Counted from the stretch's first letter, positions 10,285 through 20,759 are shown. The stretch: DNA of 64,000 bases from Trichobilharzia regenti (GCA_944472135.2 OX235263.1:24171379-24235378), one strand, 5' to 3'. Translations and numbers: made by a program. The notes: a model not told the origin generated them from the letters alone.

Positions 10285-10630
10285 ACAGCGGTGATTCCTT
10301 ACTGCAAAGAAGCATCCGATGAGATAAAGCGAATCCTTAACGATCATAACATGAGAGCGTATTTTCGTGCAGCTGATACCTTACGCTCATCAGTAGTGAA
10401 GGTTAAGGATAAAATAGAAGAAGAAAACCAACAGAATTGTGTGTACTAAATCAGTTGTGGGGACTGCGACGCCGTATATATGTAGGAGGAACTTCTAGAC
10501 AGGTAAATATAAGAGTGAAAGAGCATAAAGTTGGTTCCAAAGACCGCTGTAGACTTAAAGAAGCTAGAAAACAACTCAGCGATTGCACTGCATTCGATAG
10601 AAACAGGACAAAAAGTCGGCTTTGATAAAA
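10285..10630 (+). CDS. PLE linker and GIY-YIG endonuclease, broken
   Basis: One frame reads the linker: IPYCKEASDEIKRIL, AAD-LRSSVVKVKDK. An in-frame stop (TAA at about 10447) then precedes ISCGDCDAVYVGGTSRQVN and RVKEHK. CGDC followed by YVG-TSRQ and EHK is the zinc-binding cysteine pair plus the YIG half of the nuclease motif seen in Penelope-like elements. The usual E-T-R glutamate is G here (GGTSR rather than GETSR). A frameshift near 10555 scrambles the remainder, although ALHSIETGQKVGFDKTQVL survives in the next frame at 10531-10773. Confidence 0.65.
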
Positions 10631-11100
10631 CCCAGGTTCTACAGAAAGGTTTTGGTTCATATAAAGAAAGACTGACTGTGGAAGCCCTACCCATATGGGT
10701 GAATCCCAACAGTTTGAACAGACGTGAAGGTGTGGTGTTAGCTGATGCATGGCAAATCCTGACTAATAAATAAAAATTGGATAGGTATCAACAATTAGTC
10801 GTACTTGGGCAAATTCCCGATTGTCTGCGTATTCTTACGGAGGGGCTAACAAATATATTGTGACTGTTCACTCACACACACACAACATTGTACACTGCAT
10901 ATACATATATATTTTAACAAAAGTAGACTACATTTGAAAGTCTGAGGTCAAATTTTGATCACAGCACTTACAATTTTGTTTATTATTCATGATGATACCT
11001 GTTTCATGATTCATATGATTGGACAAAGTGTTTAAAAACAAGAGATGTTCCTTTTATATATATATATATATATACATAAACCTCTGTTATGTTAATTTTG

Positions 11101-11157
11101 AATAATTTCCCTGAAGAAGTTCGAACCAGATTGCCGAACGAAACGTTGGAATTAATC
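11101..11157 (+). ncRNA. Hammerhead-like motif at a Penelope-like element end
   Basis: Stem I 5' half AATAATTTCC (11101-11110), box CTGAAGA (11111-11117), stem II GTTCG (11119-11123) pairing with CGAAC (11135-11139) around an 11-base loop, GAAA (11140-11143), a minimal two-pair stem III (ACGT), candidate cleavage after T 11147, and stem I 3' half GGAATTAATC (11148-11157). The four inner stem I pairs are perfect. Short-stem-III hammerheads in PLE terminal repeats are an established class; this copy fits it. Confidence 0.65.
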
Positions 11158-11165
11158 ATTTCAAT

Positions 11166-11530
11166 TTCGCTGAGATCTTACAAATATAATTTTTACAAAG
11201 GTATACTGCTTCCTTGATAACTTCTCCTTATAAAGCTTTATTACCATATTTACATAAAATAATTATAAATTCTCTCCTAGATTAAAAGTGTTTTAATAAG
11301 TTAGTGGTGAAAGATATCTCAAATTCCATGCATCCAGTCTCTTTTACAAGTTTAAATAGATTATATGCCATTACAGAACAAGATGAGCACAATACATCCA
11401 TGTAAAATACAGTCAAACAATCTAAAATTTTCCAAACACATGTCTGTATATCTAGATGCACAGGTAGATTAGAATTATACGCAATTTTCTATAGTTTGGT
11501 TTGTAAGGGTTTTGTTATGTTTTTACGAGT
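11166..11530. other. No recognised feature
   Basis: AT-rich spacer. The last ~45 bases (from about 11489) repeat at 11886-11930 and belong to the 3' end of the family B SINE copies that follow. Confidence 0.45.
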
Positions 11531-11745
11531 TGATCACGGATTGATATCAGTTAGAGAACCATTGAAAACCAGGGAGTACTGGACAGCTACTGTTTCATCC
11601 TAGTTTGGGAATCATCGGCAGTACGCACCCACTGGGATTCGAACCCAGGACCTTCCGGTTGCAAGGAAAGCTAGCTCGTATACCATTCAGCCACTGGGAC
11701 CCGATTCAATGGCTCATAAATTCTAGCTACTACCAATTCGTGATT
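11531..11745 (-). repeat. Family B SINE, minus copy of an inverted pair
   Basis: On the minus strand: head CAGTGGCTGAATGGTATACG, B box GGTTCGAATCCC, hammerhead region with CCGATGA (U4 replaced by C), GAAA, and a stem III enlarged to CAGTAGCTG. Subfamily shared with 11925-12085 and 30855-31165. Cleavage is not expected because the catalytic box is changed. Confidence 0.7.
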
Positions 11746-11924
11746 TAGCGTGACCCCAACCATTATTGTTGGTGGAACATCCATCCACACACGTGATATC
11801 GAATTCGACCTCACTGGTCACGACTTCTCACTAGAACTGCAGGAAACTCCAACCTGTAGCAAGTCACTAGCGAGCATCAGATTAATTTTCCATAGTTTGG
11901 TTTGTAAGGGTTTGTTATGTTTTT

Positions 11925-12085
11925 ACGAGTTGATCACGAGCTTGCCTTGTAACCGGAAGGTCCTGGGTTCGAATCCCAATGGGTGCGTACTACCGATGAT
12001 TCCCAAACTAGGATGAAACAGCAGCTGTCCAGTACTCCCTGGTTTTCAATGCTTCTCTAACTGAATACAATCTGTGATCAACTCG
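11925..12085 (+). repeat. Family B SINE, plus copy of an inverted pair
   Basis: 5'-truncated within the tRNA-like head (starts CTTGCCTTGTAACCGGAAGG) but with B box GGTTCGAATCCC. The ribozyme block GTACTA-CCGATGA-TTCC-CAAACTA-GGAT-GAAA runs at 11997-12018, and CAGTAC follows the cleavage position. Box position U4 is C and the stem II base pair next to the core is mismatched. Confidence 0.7.
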
Positions 12086-12485
12086 TAAAAATATACACAA
12101 TTCGCAAACTAGTCAGCAGTTTGCGATGTACACGGTCAAAGTGTGAAATATTACCACAGATTTATTCCAAAAGCAAATTATTCAGACCAAAATACTAAAA
12201 AATGGTGATCAGGAAAGCGAGCATAGTTGCATAAAACTAAATACTACTCATCGATTGGGATGAATAGTTGTTATACACCGCTCATATCATTCGTCAGTAC
12301 TCCTCAGCTATATAGAGGTGATCTAATCACCGTACGGCCATTTCACTTGTCTGCAACCAAGCTTATCAGCGACGTACACTGTTTGACTGAGCTGAGAGAG
12401 TCAAACCACTTCAAAAACCGCCTGATTTCTGGCTAGCTACTTGAGCAACCACTTTTGATTGACATGAGTTATAGACAACTACTCA
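12086..12485. other. No recognised feature
   Basis: Contains one 69-codon open frame (12227-12436, plus) with no recognisable motif; unlikely to be a gene. Confidence 0.4.
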
Positions 12486-12489
12486 TCTT

Positions 12490-13190
12490 ACTCAGTCTAC
12501 AGTATGTTGTTATACGCAAATTACAATTATGTAAGTTAGTGTATTGTGTTGTGCAAGTACAAGTTGGAACAGCAGTCAGTCAGTGAGTCTTGATTATCAC
12601 ATAAATTCATATAAAATGTATAGTCAATAAAGAACATGAGATAAAATTTGTTTGTGAATAATATATACACAACAAAAAGAGTACAGTTTTTAATCGTGAG
12701 TATAGTCAGTGGTGTGAGAGACAACATGGGTACGGGAGAAATAAAAAAAAACAAATGGGATAATGTTGACCATAAAATAAGAAGGATGGTATGATGTAAA
12801 CACAAAAGTACTATTAATGAGCGATTATCAGATAATCAAGGATTTAATAAAAGGGGATGAAAAGAATTACATAAGTACGGTAACAACTTTGAAAAGCACT
12901 TTGTGAACCTAAGGTAACAGACATGCATTGGTGGCTCATCGACAGAATACTCACAGATTATACCTCAAGTGGTCCAGAGTTCAGTCGTCAGCCGATGTAC
13001 TCCTAAACTTTGTTCAGTCGGTAGTAAACCGGGTAAAAAAGAAAGGCTAAACGTGAGGGTAGTAAATTTATCCCGTGAAAATAAAACCACTCCATGCTGC
13101 AGTTAATGGTCTTATAGCTGTAGCTGTTGAAGCTGAAGAAAAATTTATTGAAAATAATGAATCGGCCTGATGATTCTTGTTCTGAATTAA
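12490..13190 (+). mobile_element. Non-coding Penelope-type element with a SINE insertion
   Basis: The sequence around 12680-12790 (GTGGTGTGAGAGACAACATG and following) recurs at 22715-22790 and 29870-29960, inside the hammerhead-ended units there. The right end keeps a decayed terminal motif at about 13132-13175 (GCTGAAGAAAAATTTATTGA, then AATAATGA). A tRNA-headed SINE (12925-13095) interrupts it. No coding potential seen. Confidence 0.5.
12925..13095 (+). repeat. tRNA-type SINE (family F), degraded
   Basis: Matches the copies at 36886 and 39168: ACTCACAGATTATACCTCAA in the anticodon region, TCCAGAGTTCAGTCGTCAG in the B-box region, then the GTAGTAAA and CCCGTGAAAATAA blocks. The head is too degraded to be a tRNA gene. 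Confidence 0.5.
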
Positions 13191-13235
13191 TCACGGGGTT
13201 ATATATATATATGTAGAAAATCGAAACAAGGGATT

Positions 13236-13274
13236 CAGCGAAGAGATTCTTTTCAACGAATTTATCATCAAGCT
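13236..13274 (-). ncRNA. PLE terminal hammerhead-like motif, left copy
   Basis: Minus strand: stem I half CAGC, box TTGATGA (C3 replaced by U), a short AT-rich stem II region TAAATTCGTT, GAAA, stem III AAGA-ATC-TCTT, cleavage C, and stem I half GCTG. Stem I, GAAA and stem III agree with the hammerhead plan. Stem II is weak and position 3 is non-canonical, so activity is doubtful. Confidence 0.45.
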
Positions 13275-13351
13275 GCGTACCCATTGGTCGCAAACGAAGC
13301 CGGATCCGGTCGCTTTTCACTAGCATTCGGCGCATATGTAGCTCTGATACT

Positions 13352-13639
13352 GTGGGAGATGAGTTATATCTTTTTAGGAAAATCCTAATAGAAAATGGAT
13401 TTCCACCATGTTTTATAGATAAGAATATACTTTCAAATCCTATAAAACGTGCCTTATCATCCGTACCGAAAAAAACACTTTACATAAGCTTGGAATTCAA
13501 AGGTGACTTAGCTTCCGATATCATGAAACGAAGGATATCACAGTCCCTGAAAAGAACATTCCCTGATGCATCTCTAAAAATAGCTTTTACCAGTCGACCA
13601 TTTCTGTTCAATAACCTGAAGGACAAGATCCGCTGCTGA
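13352..13639 (+). CDS. PLE linker region between polymerase and endonuclease
   Basis: A 95-codon frame: LFRKILIENGFPPCFIDKN, then SVPKKTLYISLEFKGD, LKRTFPDASLKIAF and FLFNNLKDKIRC. The same order (NGF-P-FIDKN, P-KK-L-L-LEFKGD, then N-KDK) occurs in the PLEs at 61446-61748 and about 58250-58520. The frame ends where one base is lost near 13635; the endonuclease continues in the next frame. 5'-truncated; the ATG shown is not a genuine start. Confidence 0.75.
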   Translation: MGDELYLFRKILIENGFPPCFIDKNILSNPIKRALSSVPKKTLYISLEFKGDLASDIMKRRISQSLKRTFPDASLKIAFTSRPFLFNNLKDKIRC

Positions 13640-13647
13640 TCAACTCT

Positions 13648-14442
13648 ATGTGTGTTTTCCAATTCGCCTGCTCGTGTGGAGCTAGGTATATTGGTCGTTC
13701 TACTCGAGTTTTGTCCAAGAGGGTGCAAGAACACTATCCTGCATGGCTACGAAAAGGTGGAAGTGGAGCAATAAGAAGCGCGATCATTGAACATCTGGTC
13801 GATAATGATCATCCTATCTCCATAGCCTCCGCCTTTAAAGTCATTTACAAGGCAAAGAGTAATTTACCCAAATCCCTACGTACCCGACTCATCTGTATTG
13901 CTGAAGCCATCTTTGGCTATCGAAACAGAACAGCCAGATCTCTGTGTACAGAAAAAAGTTCGTTCAACCCCTCCAACTTTCATGGTCATAATCCCTCTAT
14001 GCTAAAGCATGGTAATCCCCAATCATATTTTAGCTCCACCAATTTTTCATTTTTCATTTTGTCTATTCAATTTGTATTCCCTTCCTTATTACGTCAGTTG
14101 TTACGATTATTACTCTCACTTTGGACTGTCTCCGTTATTATTTCACTTGTTCCACCTGTCAGTCTAAATCAATTCTTCTTTGCAACGTTAAATTCTATGC
14201 TACCATTAATGTTCAATAACCTGAAGGACAAGATCCGGTTGTTGACCAACTCTATGTGTGCTATCAAATTTCACATAATATTACGTAATGTTTTTATGTT
14301 ATTCGATTTGTCTACTAATCCTATAATTGCACATCCTTTTTCAAGTTCTGTCCATCCTATGAATTATTCTATATATGACATTAATTTGCTTTTCCAGTTG
14401 ACATTTAACTATGATTACAATCACAAACATTTTAGTTTCTAA
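13648..14442 (+). CDS. PLE GIY-YIG endonuclease domain
   Basis: The credible protein is the first ~115 codons: FQFACSCGARYIGRSTRVL, EHYPAWL, IIEHLVDNDHPI, FKVIYKAKSNLPKSLRTRL and EAIFGYRNRTARSL. The cysteines before ARYIGR, the YIG, the R-T/S-R stretch and the EH/HL residues are those of the Penelope GIY-YIG nuclease, which nicks target DNA for reverse transcription. The later ~150 codons have no similarity to a nuclease and read through the element's 3' non-coding region. Separated from the linker by a frameshift. Confidence 0.8.
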   Translation: MCVFQFACSCGARYIGRSTRVLSKRVQEHYPAWLRKGGSGAIRSAIIEHLVDNDHPISIASAFKVIYKAKSNLPKSLRTRLICIAEAIFGYRNRTARSLCTEKSSFNPSNFHGHNPSMLKHGNPQSYFSSTNFSFFILSIQFVFPSLLRQLLRLLLSLWTVSVIISLVPPVSLNQFFFATLNSMLPLMFNNLKDKIRLLTNSMCAIKFHIILRNVFMLFDLSTNPIIAHPFSSSVHPMNYSIYDINLLFQLTFNYDYNHKHFSF

Positions 14443-14544
14443 TTGCATTTCATACTACTATTATTATCATTTTATGCATTCACACCTATGATTCAATTCC
14501 CTCACCGGATATAACTTCTTAAAATCCATATATATACGATTGTA

Positions 14545-14590
14545 CAGCTTGATGGTAAATTCGTTGTTGAAAAGAGTCTCTTCGCTGAAT
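14545..14590 (+). ncRNA. PLE terminal hammerhead-like motif, right copy
   Basis: CAGC, TTGATGG (two changes from the consensus box: C3 to U, A9 to G), TAAATTCGTTGTT, GAAA, stem III AAGAG-T-CTCTT, C, GCTG. It mirrors the left copy at 13236-13274. The outline is preserved but the catalytic box is mutated. Confidence 0.4.
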
Positions 14591-14639
14591 CACTTGTTTT
14601 GATTTTCTATATGTTACAATTGGAATATATGAATGTCAA

Positions 14640-15310
14640 GTAACTGACTGAAAGCCAACAGGTTGGCAGAAAAGACGGGCATCAGAGACAGGACTTCAAG
14701 TCGATATAGAGTAGATACTCAAAGGCGAATAACATCAACAAGCATCAGTCACTATCAGTGGAAGAGATTTCAACGAAATCCCTTCTTTCATTTATTTAGG
14801 AAGCATCGTTTCATCATTCGCAGGCTATAGAACGGATATAGATTTCAAAGCCAAACAATATCAGAATCCCTTAATAATCTCAAATTCCTTTTTAAAATCT
14901 GCTGTACTAAGGATAAAGAGATCCGTATTCTTCTCCCTATTATCAAGTAAATCAGTTCTTCTACATGGTTCAGAGAATTGGCGGGCACATCATCAAAACA
15001 TTCCCAACAGGTTATTGCTACCTTTCACCAACAACTGTCTTCATTCAATGCTGATTAGCTGTAGTACGATGAACCAACCAAAAATCTGACGGCCAACAAA
15101 TTTGTTAGCCAGACCCTTAAGCGGAACCCGAATAAGAGACGACAAGTTCGGTGAGAACATGAGGGTAACAATGCAAGGGATTGTGTTAAGAAGAGAGAAG
15201 ATTTTAAAGGCGGTAGGGGAACTAAGATAAACAGGAATGCAGAGAACAAGATGGGATGGAGATGTCTTGCTAAAACCTTATTTCCCAATTGCTAACTAAG
15301 GGGATTATAA
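14640..15310 (+). mobile_element. Decayed RTE LINE fragment
   Basis: Recognisable segments in order: ISGRDFNE-PSFIYLGSIV near 14755-14815, the VLLHGSENW equivalent at about 14955-14985, and the C-terminal tail ending at TGCTAACTAAG around 15300. It has multiple frameshifts and an internal deletion of the IGHTLRRPS segment. Confidence 0.65.
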
Positions 15311-15835
15311 TAAAAATGCTAATAACTCATCAAAAGAGGTCAATGAACAAAGATCACAATTTAGATTATATATACATACCTTTAGGTTAGTGTTTTATTT
15401 CAAAATTTAGTCGTTTGAAAATTTGAATAAATAAACAAAATATGAACACTAATAAAGAACAAAGAAGGTGTATTAAGATGACACAGCGTAAACTTTGTCA
15501 TTTTTTAAAATAAATGATTTAATGACGACGATAAAGATAAAGTCAGTTGGATAAGATGTAGTGCACATTACATCACGTGGAAAAGTGCAGAAATTATTTA
15601 TAACAAAGAGAATGAAAACAGAAAAAAGATAAACTGTTTCTTGTACAAAGCATTCTATATTTAGTAGATTAAGTATAAGACAAGTCATTTAAGACAAGAA
15701 CAAACAGAACTTGCACAGGATAATGACAACATCATCAATAGGGAATGTAAATCGCCATCAGTAGTACCTCCATAAAGAGAAGGAACCTTGGAAACCTTGC
15801 GCAGAATTCTTAACAAGGCAGGAATAAAAGTGGCT
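15311..15835. other. No recognised feature
   Basis: AT-rich. Only a 71-codon minus-strand frame (15473-15688) of hydrophobic, low-complexity character is open; not a credible gene. Confidence 0.4.
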
Positions 15836-15839
15836 GGCA

Positions 15840-16440
15840 TTCAAACCACCCACAAACCCAATTAGAAACAAGATTTGTCGGTTGACGGATCAATCCTGTG
15901 GAGCCAATTAAACAAAACAATTTAGTTTATCTAACACCCTACCTGCAATGATTGTCAGGTAAAATACATAGGTCAAAGAAGTAAAACAGAGACAGTCAGT
16001 CAGATTAGCGGGGCACAAAAACCTAGGAAAATCTAGATTAGATAAGAAATCTAGAGAATAGTTCAGCTGAAGCACTACACCACATGCAAATACACACAAC
16101 CATATCAAAGGATGGATGGGATAAGATGACAATCTTAAAATGTAATATAACAGCAGCGTTTAGGAAGAGACTAGTGACAACGGAAGCTTTATTTATCGAA
16201 TCAGCTGCGAAGACGTGGAATAGGAATGATTCAACACCTGTCCCAGATGGACATCTGGAAAGTTCTACTACCCCGACGACGACGACGACGAATAGGAAAG
16301 AATAAAGGGAACTATAAAACAGAAGCTTCGATGTTGTGTGATTATAATTGATAGGATTATGGACAATAATAAATTGTGTTCGAAACTTCATCATCCAGCA
16401 AATAATACTGTTTCACTGTGTGATATATCTAATAAACAAA
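15840..16440 (+). mobile_element. Penelope-like element C-terminal relic
   Basis: Second copy of the 1530-2150 family. In frame fragments: a CQVKYIGQRSKTE-like YIG segment near 15950-15990 and FRKRLVTTEALFIESAAKTW near 16155-16215, the C-terminal endonuclease tail. It is followed by the same (CGA)n run (16275-16292) and the same non-coding end, with ACTGTTTCACTGTGTGAT at about 16405-16425. Only the right inverted arm remains. Confidence 0.6.
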
Positions 16441-16489
16441 TTGCTTTTGAGAGAACAAGTGGATATTTTAACCAGATTTAACTATTAGG

Positions 16490-17130
16490 CAATTATTATT
16501 ATTCCCTCTGGTTCCTAGTGGAACACACGGCTTCAACAACACATCCTCATTTTATCTTGTTCTCTTCAGTCTTCTTCAACTGGCTCCAGGATTCCCCATA
16601 AGTTCTCACCTCCTCTTCACACGATTACCTCTATGTCACCCGTGGATCTACGCCCAACTCACTGTCTCCTGATCGGGCTCCACTTGACTACTTGGAGCAT
16701 ATGATATCAGCTAACGATCAACTAAGTATTTGTCCGATCTATCTCCATTTTTCGGAATATTTGTGCATCAGTAGATTCTTGATTGATTCATTTCCAGAGT
16801 TTTTTTGTTACTCATTCTTCATGGCTGGTCATCCGATCTGTAGTATGCAGTGAAGGTAGGCGTTGATAAAATTCTGAAGTTTGCTGAAAATGCGTTCGGT
16901 AACGCACCAAGTGTCTGAACCGTAAATAAGCACTGACTGATTTGAAATTAATGCTGAACACCCGAATGTTGTTCTTTATGCTGAGTTCAGCATATTTCTA
17001 CACTGATTTTACAGAAATAAAGGTCTGTCCTACCTTTCCCATCCTGGTTGGTTTTAAAATCTTCATTCATGTCGTCTATTTGTAGTTGAAACTATTCTGC
17101 CTTGATAGGGGATAGTGGTGAATTCCTTCA
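16490..17130 (-). mobile_element. RTE LINE fragment
   Basis: Minus strand. The tail (TTATTATTATTCCCTC at 16494-16509) is followed by the terminal codons and then the C-terminal domain out to the SVLIYGSDTW-equivalent region near 16915. Many stops. Confidence 0.65.
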
Positions 17131-17479
17131 AATTCGCTACTAGATAAACAACAATTATTTGTTCAATAAACAACTCAAATGGAAATTTCCCCTAAAGTTT
17201 CCCAAGAAAACCTTAAATGAGTGAAACAACTGTTCGACGTTTAGACTACTTCAATCTGGATAGCAAGTACCACTGGCTGATATAAATGGCCCCTAACTAC
17301 TCATATCTCTCAGTAGTATATGCCATTATGTCCATTTGGTGTTATTTCAACTTCCTGAAACCATGAATGGGAGCGAAAGGAAATTGGAATTCTTGTTATT
17401 GATATATACATATATATATATATATCTTAGTGATCTAAGGTAGCTGAAACCCAGTGAAACCAAGATCCCTATCCAGCTG
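17131..17479. other. No recognised feature
   Basis: Non-coding, with a (TA)n run at about 17405-17425. No repeat match seen. Confidence 0.4.
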
Positions 17480-18715
17480 TGTAGGCTGAATCAAACTAGG
17501 AACTGTTCCAACTTGTTGATGAGAAGTAATCTTTGGTGGGAGTTATCTGCGTATACCGTGACAATAGTTATTAATAAACAATGTAATTTCATGCTAACAG
17601 AAAACCCATATTGTATCAGGCTTCGAATAAGCGGCGTAGATACGAATTTATATACGTATACAAAGTTACTATACAACAATGCTGCATGCCAAGTAATCCA
17701 CAACGGGAAACTTACGGAAGCCTTCGAAGTGAGGACGGGAATGAGACAAGGCTGTCTACTATCACCAATGATTTTCCTGATTGCAGTAGATTGGATAATG
17801 CAACAGAGAGTGGGCAGTGGGGAAACAGGCATAAAATGGACTCACACAAAAAGAGACTTGGAGGATCTAGACGTCGCCGATGATATATGCCTGATTTCCC
17901 ACAAATTGGAAGATACGCAAGTGAAAAGTAACAAGTTGGCAGAAGAAGCATCCTGAGAAGATAGGACTTCCGGTGAACATAGAGAAAACAGAGGTGATGA
18001 AGATTCCTGGCCAACATCACCAACAGCAGCAACAACAACAGACAACAATCAGCCAGGATAAATGAGAGGAACCTGAAAGAAACAGCCTCCTTCACCTACC
18101 TGGGAAGCAGCGTCTCAACTACAGGCGGAACTGACGAGGATATCAAAGCCAGAATCAGAAAAGCAAGACAAGCTTTCATTGCTCTCAAATCTGTGTGGAG
18201 GTCAACAACACTCACCATCAAAAATAAGATCCGGATTTTCAACTCCAATGTAAATTCAGTGCTACTTACTATATGGATCAGAGACTTGGCGCGTCATAAA
18301 GAGCATCTCAAACAAACTTCAGACCTTCATTAACAGTTATCTTCGCTCAATACTTCGCTGAAGATCAGATGGCCGGCAAGAAATAATCAGCAACAGGGAT
18401 TTCTGAGAGCGAACCAATCAGGAACCGATTGTGAAACAAATAGGCAGGAAGAAATGGAGATGGATTGGCCATACGCTGAGGAAACCATCAAGTGACATCA
18501 CTAGACAAGCCCTCGAGTGGAACCCGAAAGGGAGGCGGCGAGTTGGTCGTCAATGCCGGGGTGACTTGGGGAAGGTCATGCGAAGAGGAGATGAAAGCAT
18601 GTGGACAGACCTGGAGAGGGGTGAAAAAGTTGTCAGAAAACAGAAGGCAATGGAGGTGCACAGCTGAAGCCCTATGTTCCTCTAGGAACTAAAGGATACA
18701 ATAATAATAATACAA
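17480..18715 (+). mobile_element. RTE LINE (SR2-like), longest copy in the window
   Basis: Extends further 5' than the copy at 8230, reaching the finger/palm region of the reverse transcriptase, and ends with the family tail (AATAATAATA at about 18700-18712). Frameshifts near 17956, 18260 and 18350 break the protein into pieces. The last piece (18431-18667) and the parallel frame 18492-18692 repeat the C-terminal [11 protein letters not shown] and [13 protein letters not shown] tail. Confidence 0.85.
17513..17956 (+). CDS. RTE reverse transcriptase palm region, partial
   Basis: 147 codons with ACQVIHNGKLTEAFEVRTG then MRQGCLLSPMIFLIAVDWIM (the conserved GxRQGCLLSP motif 4 of LINE reverse transcriptases), followed by [16 protein letters not shown]. 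The catalytic FADD reads VADD here, a change in the residue before the first aspartate. It ends at a stop (TGA) after EEAS, where an extra base breaks the frame. The N-terminal ~45 codons show no clear motif. Non-functional. Confidence 0.8.
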   Translation: MLMRSNLWWELSAYTVTIVINKQCNFMLTENPYCIRLRISGVDTNLYTYTKLLYNNAACQVIHNGKLTEAFEVRTGMRQGCLLSPMIFLIAVDWIMQQRVGSGETGIKWTHTKRDLEDLDVADDICLISHKLEDTQVKSNKLAEEAS

Positions 18716-18744
18716 AGTTACTACAAAAAACTATGTTGGAGGAT

Positions 18745-18955
18745 CTCATCATGAGCTGACATCAGTTAGAAAACCATTGGAAAACCAATGGAGAGTACTG
18801 GACAGCTGTTTCATACTAGTTTGCGACTCATCACAAGCACGCACCTACCGCCAGCGTTCCAACTCAGGACCTTTTGGTTCCAAGGCGAGCTAACTCGTAA
18901 ACCATTAAGCCACTGGGACCCGATCCAATGTCCATTCGATGGATTTTAACTTCTG
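18745..18955 (-). repeat. Family B SINE with mutated hammerhead
   Basis: Minus-strand copy: head CAGTGGCTTAATGGTTTACG, B-box region GGAACGCTGG (decayed), ribozyme region CTTGTGATGAGTCGCAAACT with C3 changed to G, stem II partly lost, GAAACAGCTGTC retained, and CAGTAC after the cleavage position. Predicted inactive. Confidence 0.65.
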
Positions 18956-20030
18956 TCAATTCATGAGATAGTGTGACCACTTCTCAATGTTTTCTTCGAT
19001 AAGTTATATACTGCCTGACCTTCAACCTCCTGTACCTTACTTGTCACGAATTCCCACTAGAACCTACTAGAACTGCCTGAATAGGGCCAGTCGCTAGAGG
19101 TGAAATCCTCCAATCAAGTAAACAAAATCCCTACAAAACCAATACTTGAAGAAAATTTGCGTTATTTTAATATGTGTAATGTGTAGCATAGTGTACTACT
19201 TCATTTCTGGATACATCTAACAAAAAAGCCTTCGTATCCTTTAAACTATTCAGATGTTCATTAGGTATTTGAAATAAATACATAAAGACCAGACAAAAAG
19301 ATGTATCTTACTAAAATGTGCATCTTATTTCACGTTGTCTGTTCAGGAAAAAAACATGTGTTCTTTGTCTAATTTTATTACTTAATTTAAGGAAATAGAC
19401 CTGCAATCGAATCTCAACATATTTTCTCTGTCCGAAGCTTCAACATCTGTTTTTTCTACCTTCTTTTTTCCGCTAGTAATTTTCATTTATGTCATATTGA
19501 AAATTGAACAGAAAAAGAGTGGGAAATTCAAATTAGCTGAAAGTTAATCAGCTCAGATTTATTATTTGTCTGGTTCACTGATCGGTGAGAGTGGAAGGAA
19601 AAAAAAATAGAAAACAACAGTTTTAATTGAGATTCATTTCAAACAGACCACCTTTGAAATACATTTAGTTACAATACGATTTCTAAAAGAAGCTAAAGGA
19701 AACGGGAATTCTGACTTTTGGTTAACTAGACTTTGAAACCTCATTAGACCGCAAAATATTAGAGTATAAAAATAATAAATTGAATCTCGAGATAGATTCA
19801 TTCAAGAAACCATTAAACACTATGAAATAAATACTAAACAACTGTTTCGTCTTAACTCAGAAAATCTCTAACAGTGCTCACCCATGATCCATGGATTATG
19901 GAAACCGGAACTTTACAGACTGGTGTGCGTCAATAAACACAAAACCTATGTCTAAGACTTCCTTCCGATTACCCCATCCATCAGACCTCCACCAGACTGT
20001 CAATATTTAGCGGTGGATTACTTCTAAATT
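18956..20030. other. No recognised gene or repeat
   Basis: About 1.1 kb of AT-rich sequence. The first ~180 bases still resemble the 5' extension that accompanies family B SINE copies (ATGGATTTTAACTTCTGTC and following). I see nothing I can name in the rest. Confidence 0.4.
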
Positions 20031-20034
20031 ATTG

Positions 20035-20460
20035 GATTTAACTGATTTCGAGGTAGATTCCTGGTTGTGTTGTTGATGCACACTGTTGAGGAGTCGAAAA
20101 CTAAGACGGAGCCTTTATCTGGTTGCTCCTGGCTTTCATTGGTTCCCTAATTGATTTTGGTTCGTGACGAAATCGACAATAAAATTAACCCGAACCCCCC
20201 TACGAAACCCCTATTCTTCATATCAGTCTCCAACTCATTAATGGCTCCTGGATGCATGTCATGAAATTCTAATGATAAATCATGGCTAGCAAAGTCTGCC
20301 ATTTCAGGATGAATTGAATACTCACTGATAGTAGTTGTTAACGGCAGCAATATATATCAAGAACTGATGGAAATTAGAACTGTTGAATCTGGTGAGGCCA
20401 CAGATGCACACTGTTGAGGAGCTTCAGACTAGGACGAAACAGCTCATCACTATTTAAAAT
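20035..20460 (+). repeat. Two family B hammerhead SINE fragments
   Basis: At 20070-20130 and again at 20405-20450 the ribozyme half of the family B SINE is recognisable: CACTGTTGAGGAG, then a GAC/GGACGAAACAG segment. Both have TTGAGGA boxes (C3 to U). They are direct repeats about 330 bases apart, without tRNA heads. Confidence 0.5.
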
Positions 20461-20589
20461 GTAAGGCTAGTGGAAATTAAAGCCGATGGGCTATAAAAAT
20501 ATTCTCCCTGAATCAATGAATATTTATTCAGAGTCTATCATGCCTTAGAATTAGTGTGTCATAAAACAGTGTGATAATAATTTCATAGT

Positions 20590-20755
20590 GAGTTGGTCAT
20601 CCAGTGGTGACTTGGAGGAGGTCATGTGAAGAGGAAATGAAAACATGTGGGCAGACTTGGAGCGGAGTGAAAAAGTTGTCAGAAAACCGAAGGCAATGAA
20701 GACGCGTGGCTGAAACCCTATGTTCCTCTAGGAATTAAAGGATATAATAATAAAT
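20590..20755 (+). mobile_element. RTE LINE, 3'-terminal fragment
   Basis: Covers only the last ~50 codons of the RTE family (GRP-VTW, RGDLEEVM, KHVGRLGAE-like in shifted frames) and the tail ending CTCTAGGAATTAAAGGATAT then AATAATAAATAAT. Typical severe 5' truncation. Confidence 0.75.
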
Positions 20756-20759
20756 AATA

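Larger units (their letters stand above)
10275..11165 (+). mobile_element. Penelope-like element, 3' half, with hammerhead-like end
   Basis: Begins in the linker between polymerase and endonuclease (KEASDEIKRILNDHN near 10300-10345), continues through a GIY-YIG domain, and ends in non-coding sequence with a hammerhead-like motif at 11101-11157. The reverse transcriptase is absent (5' truncation). This is the layout expected of a truncated PLE with its terminal repeat at the 3' side. Confidence 0.7.
13210..14611 (+). mobile_element. Penelope-like element with inverted hammerhead-like ends
   Basis: The left end (13213-13275, minus orientation) and right end (14540-14611, plus) are inverted copies: TAGAAAATCGAAACAAG on the left mirrors CTTGTTTTGATTTTCTA on the right. 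Between them lie the PLE linker and GIY-YIG endonuclease. The left end is followed directly by the linker, so the polymerase was lost. A second copy of the segment TTCAATAACCTGAAGGACAA occurs at 13607 and again at 14212, showing an internal partial duplication. Confidence 0.7.

Noticed and set aside
14005..14442. C-terminal extension of the PLE endonuclease frame
   Set aside because: No nuclease similarity after about codon 115; the same DNA occurs as non-coding PLE end at 49811-50190.
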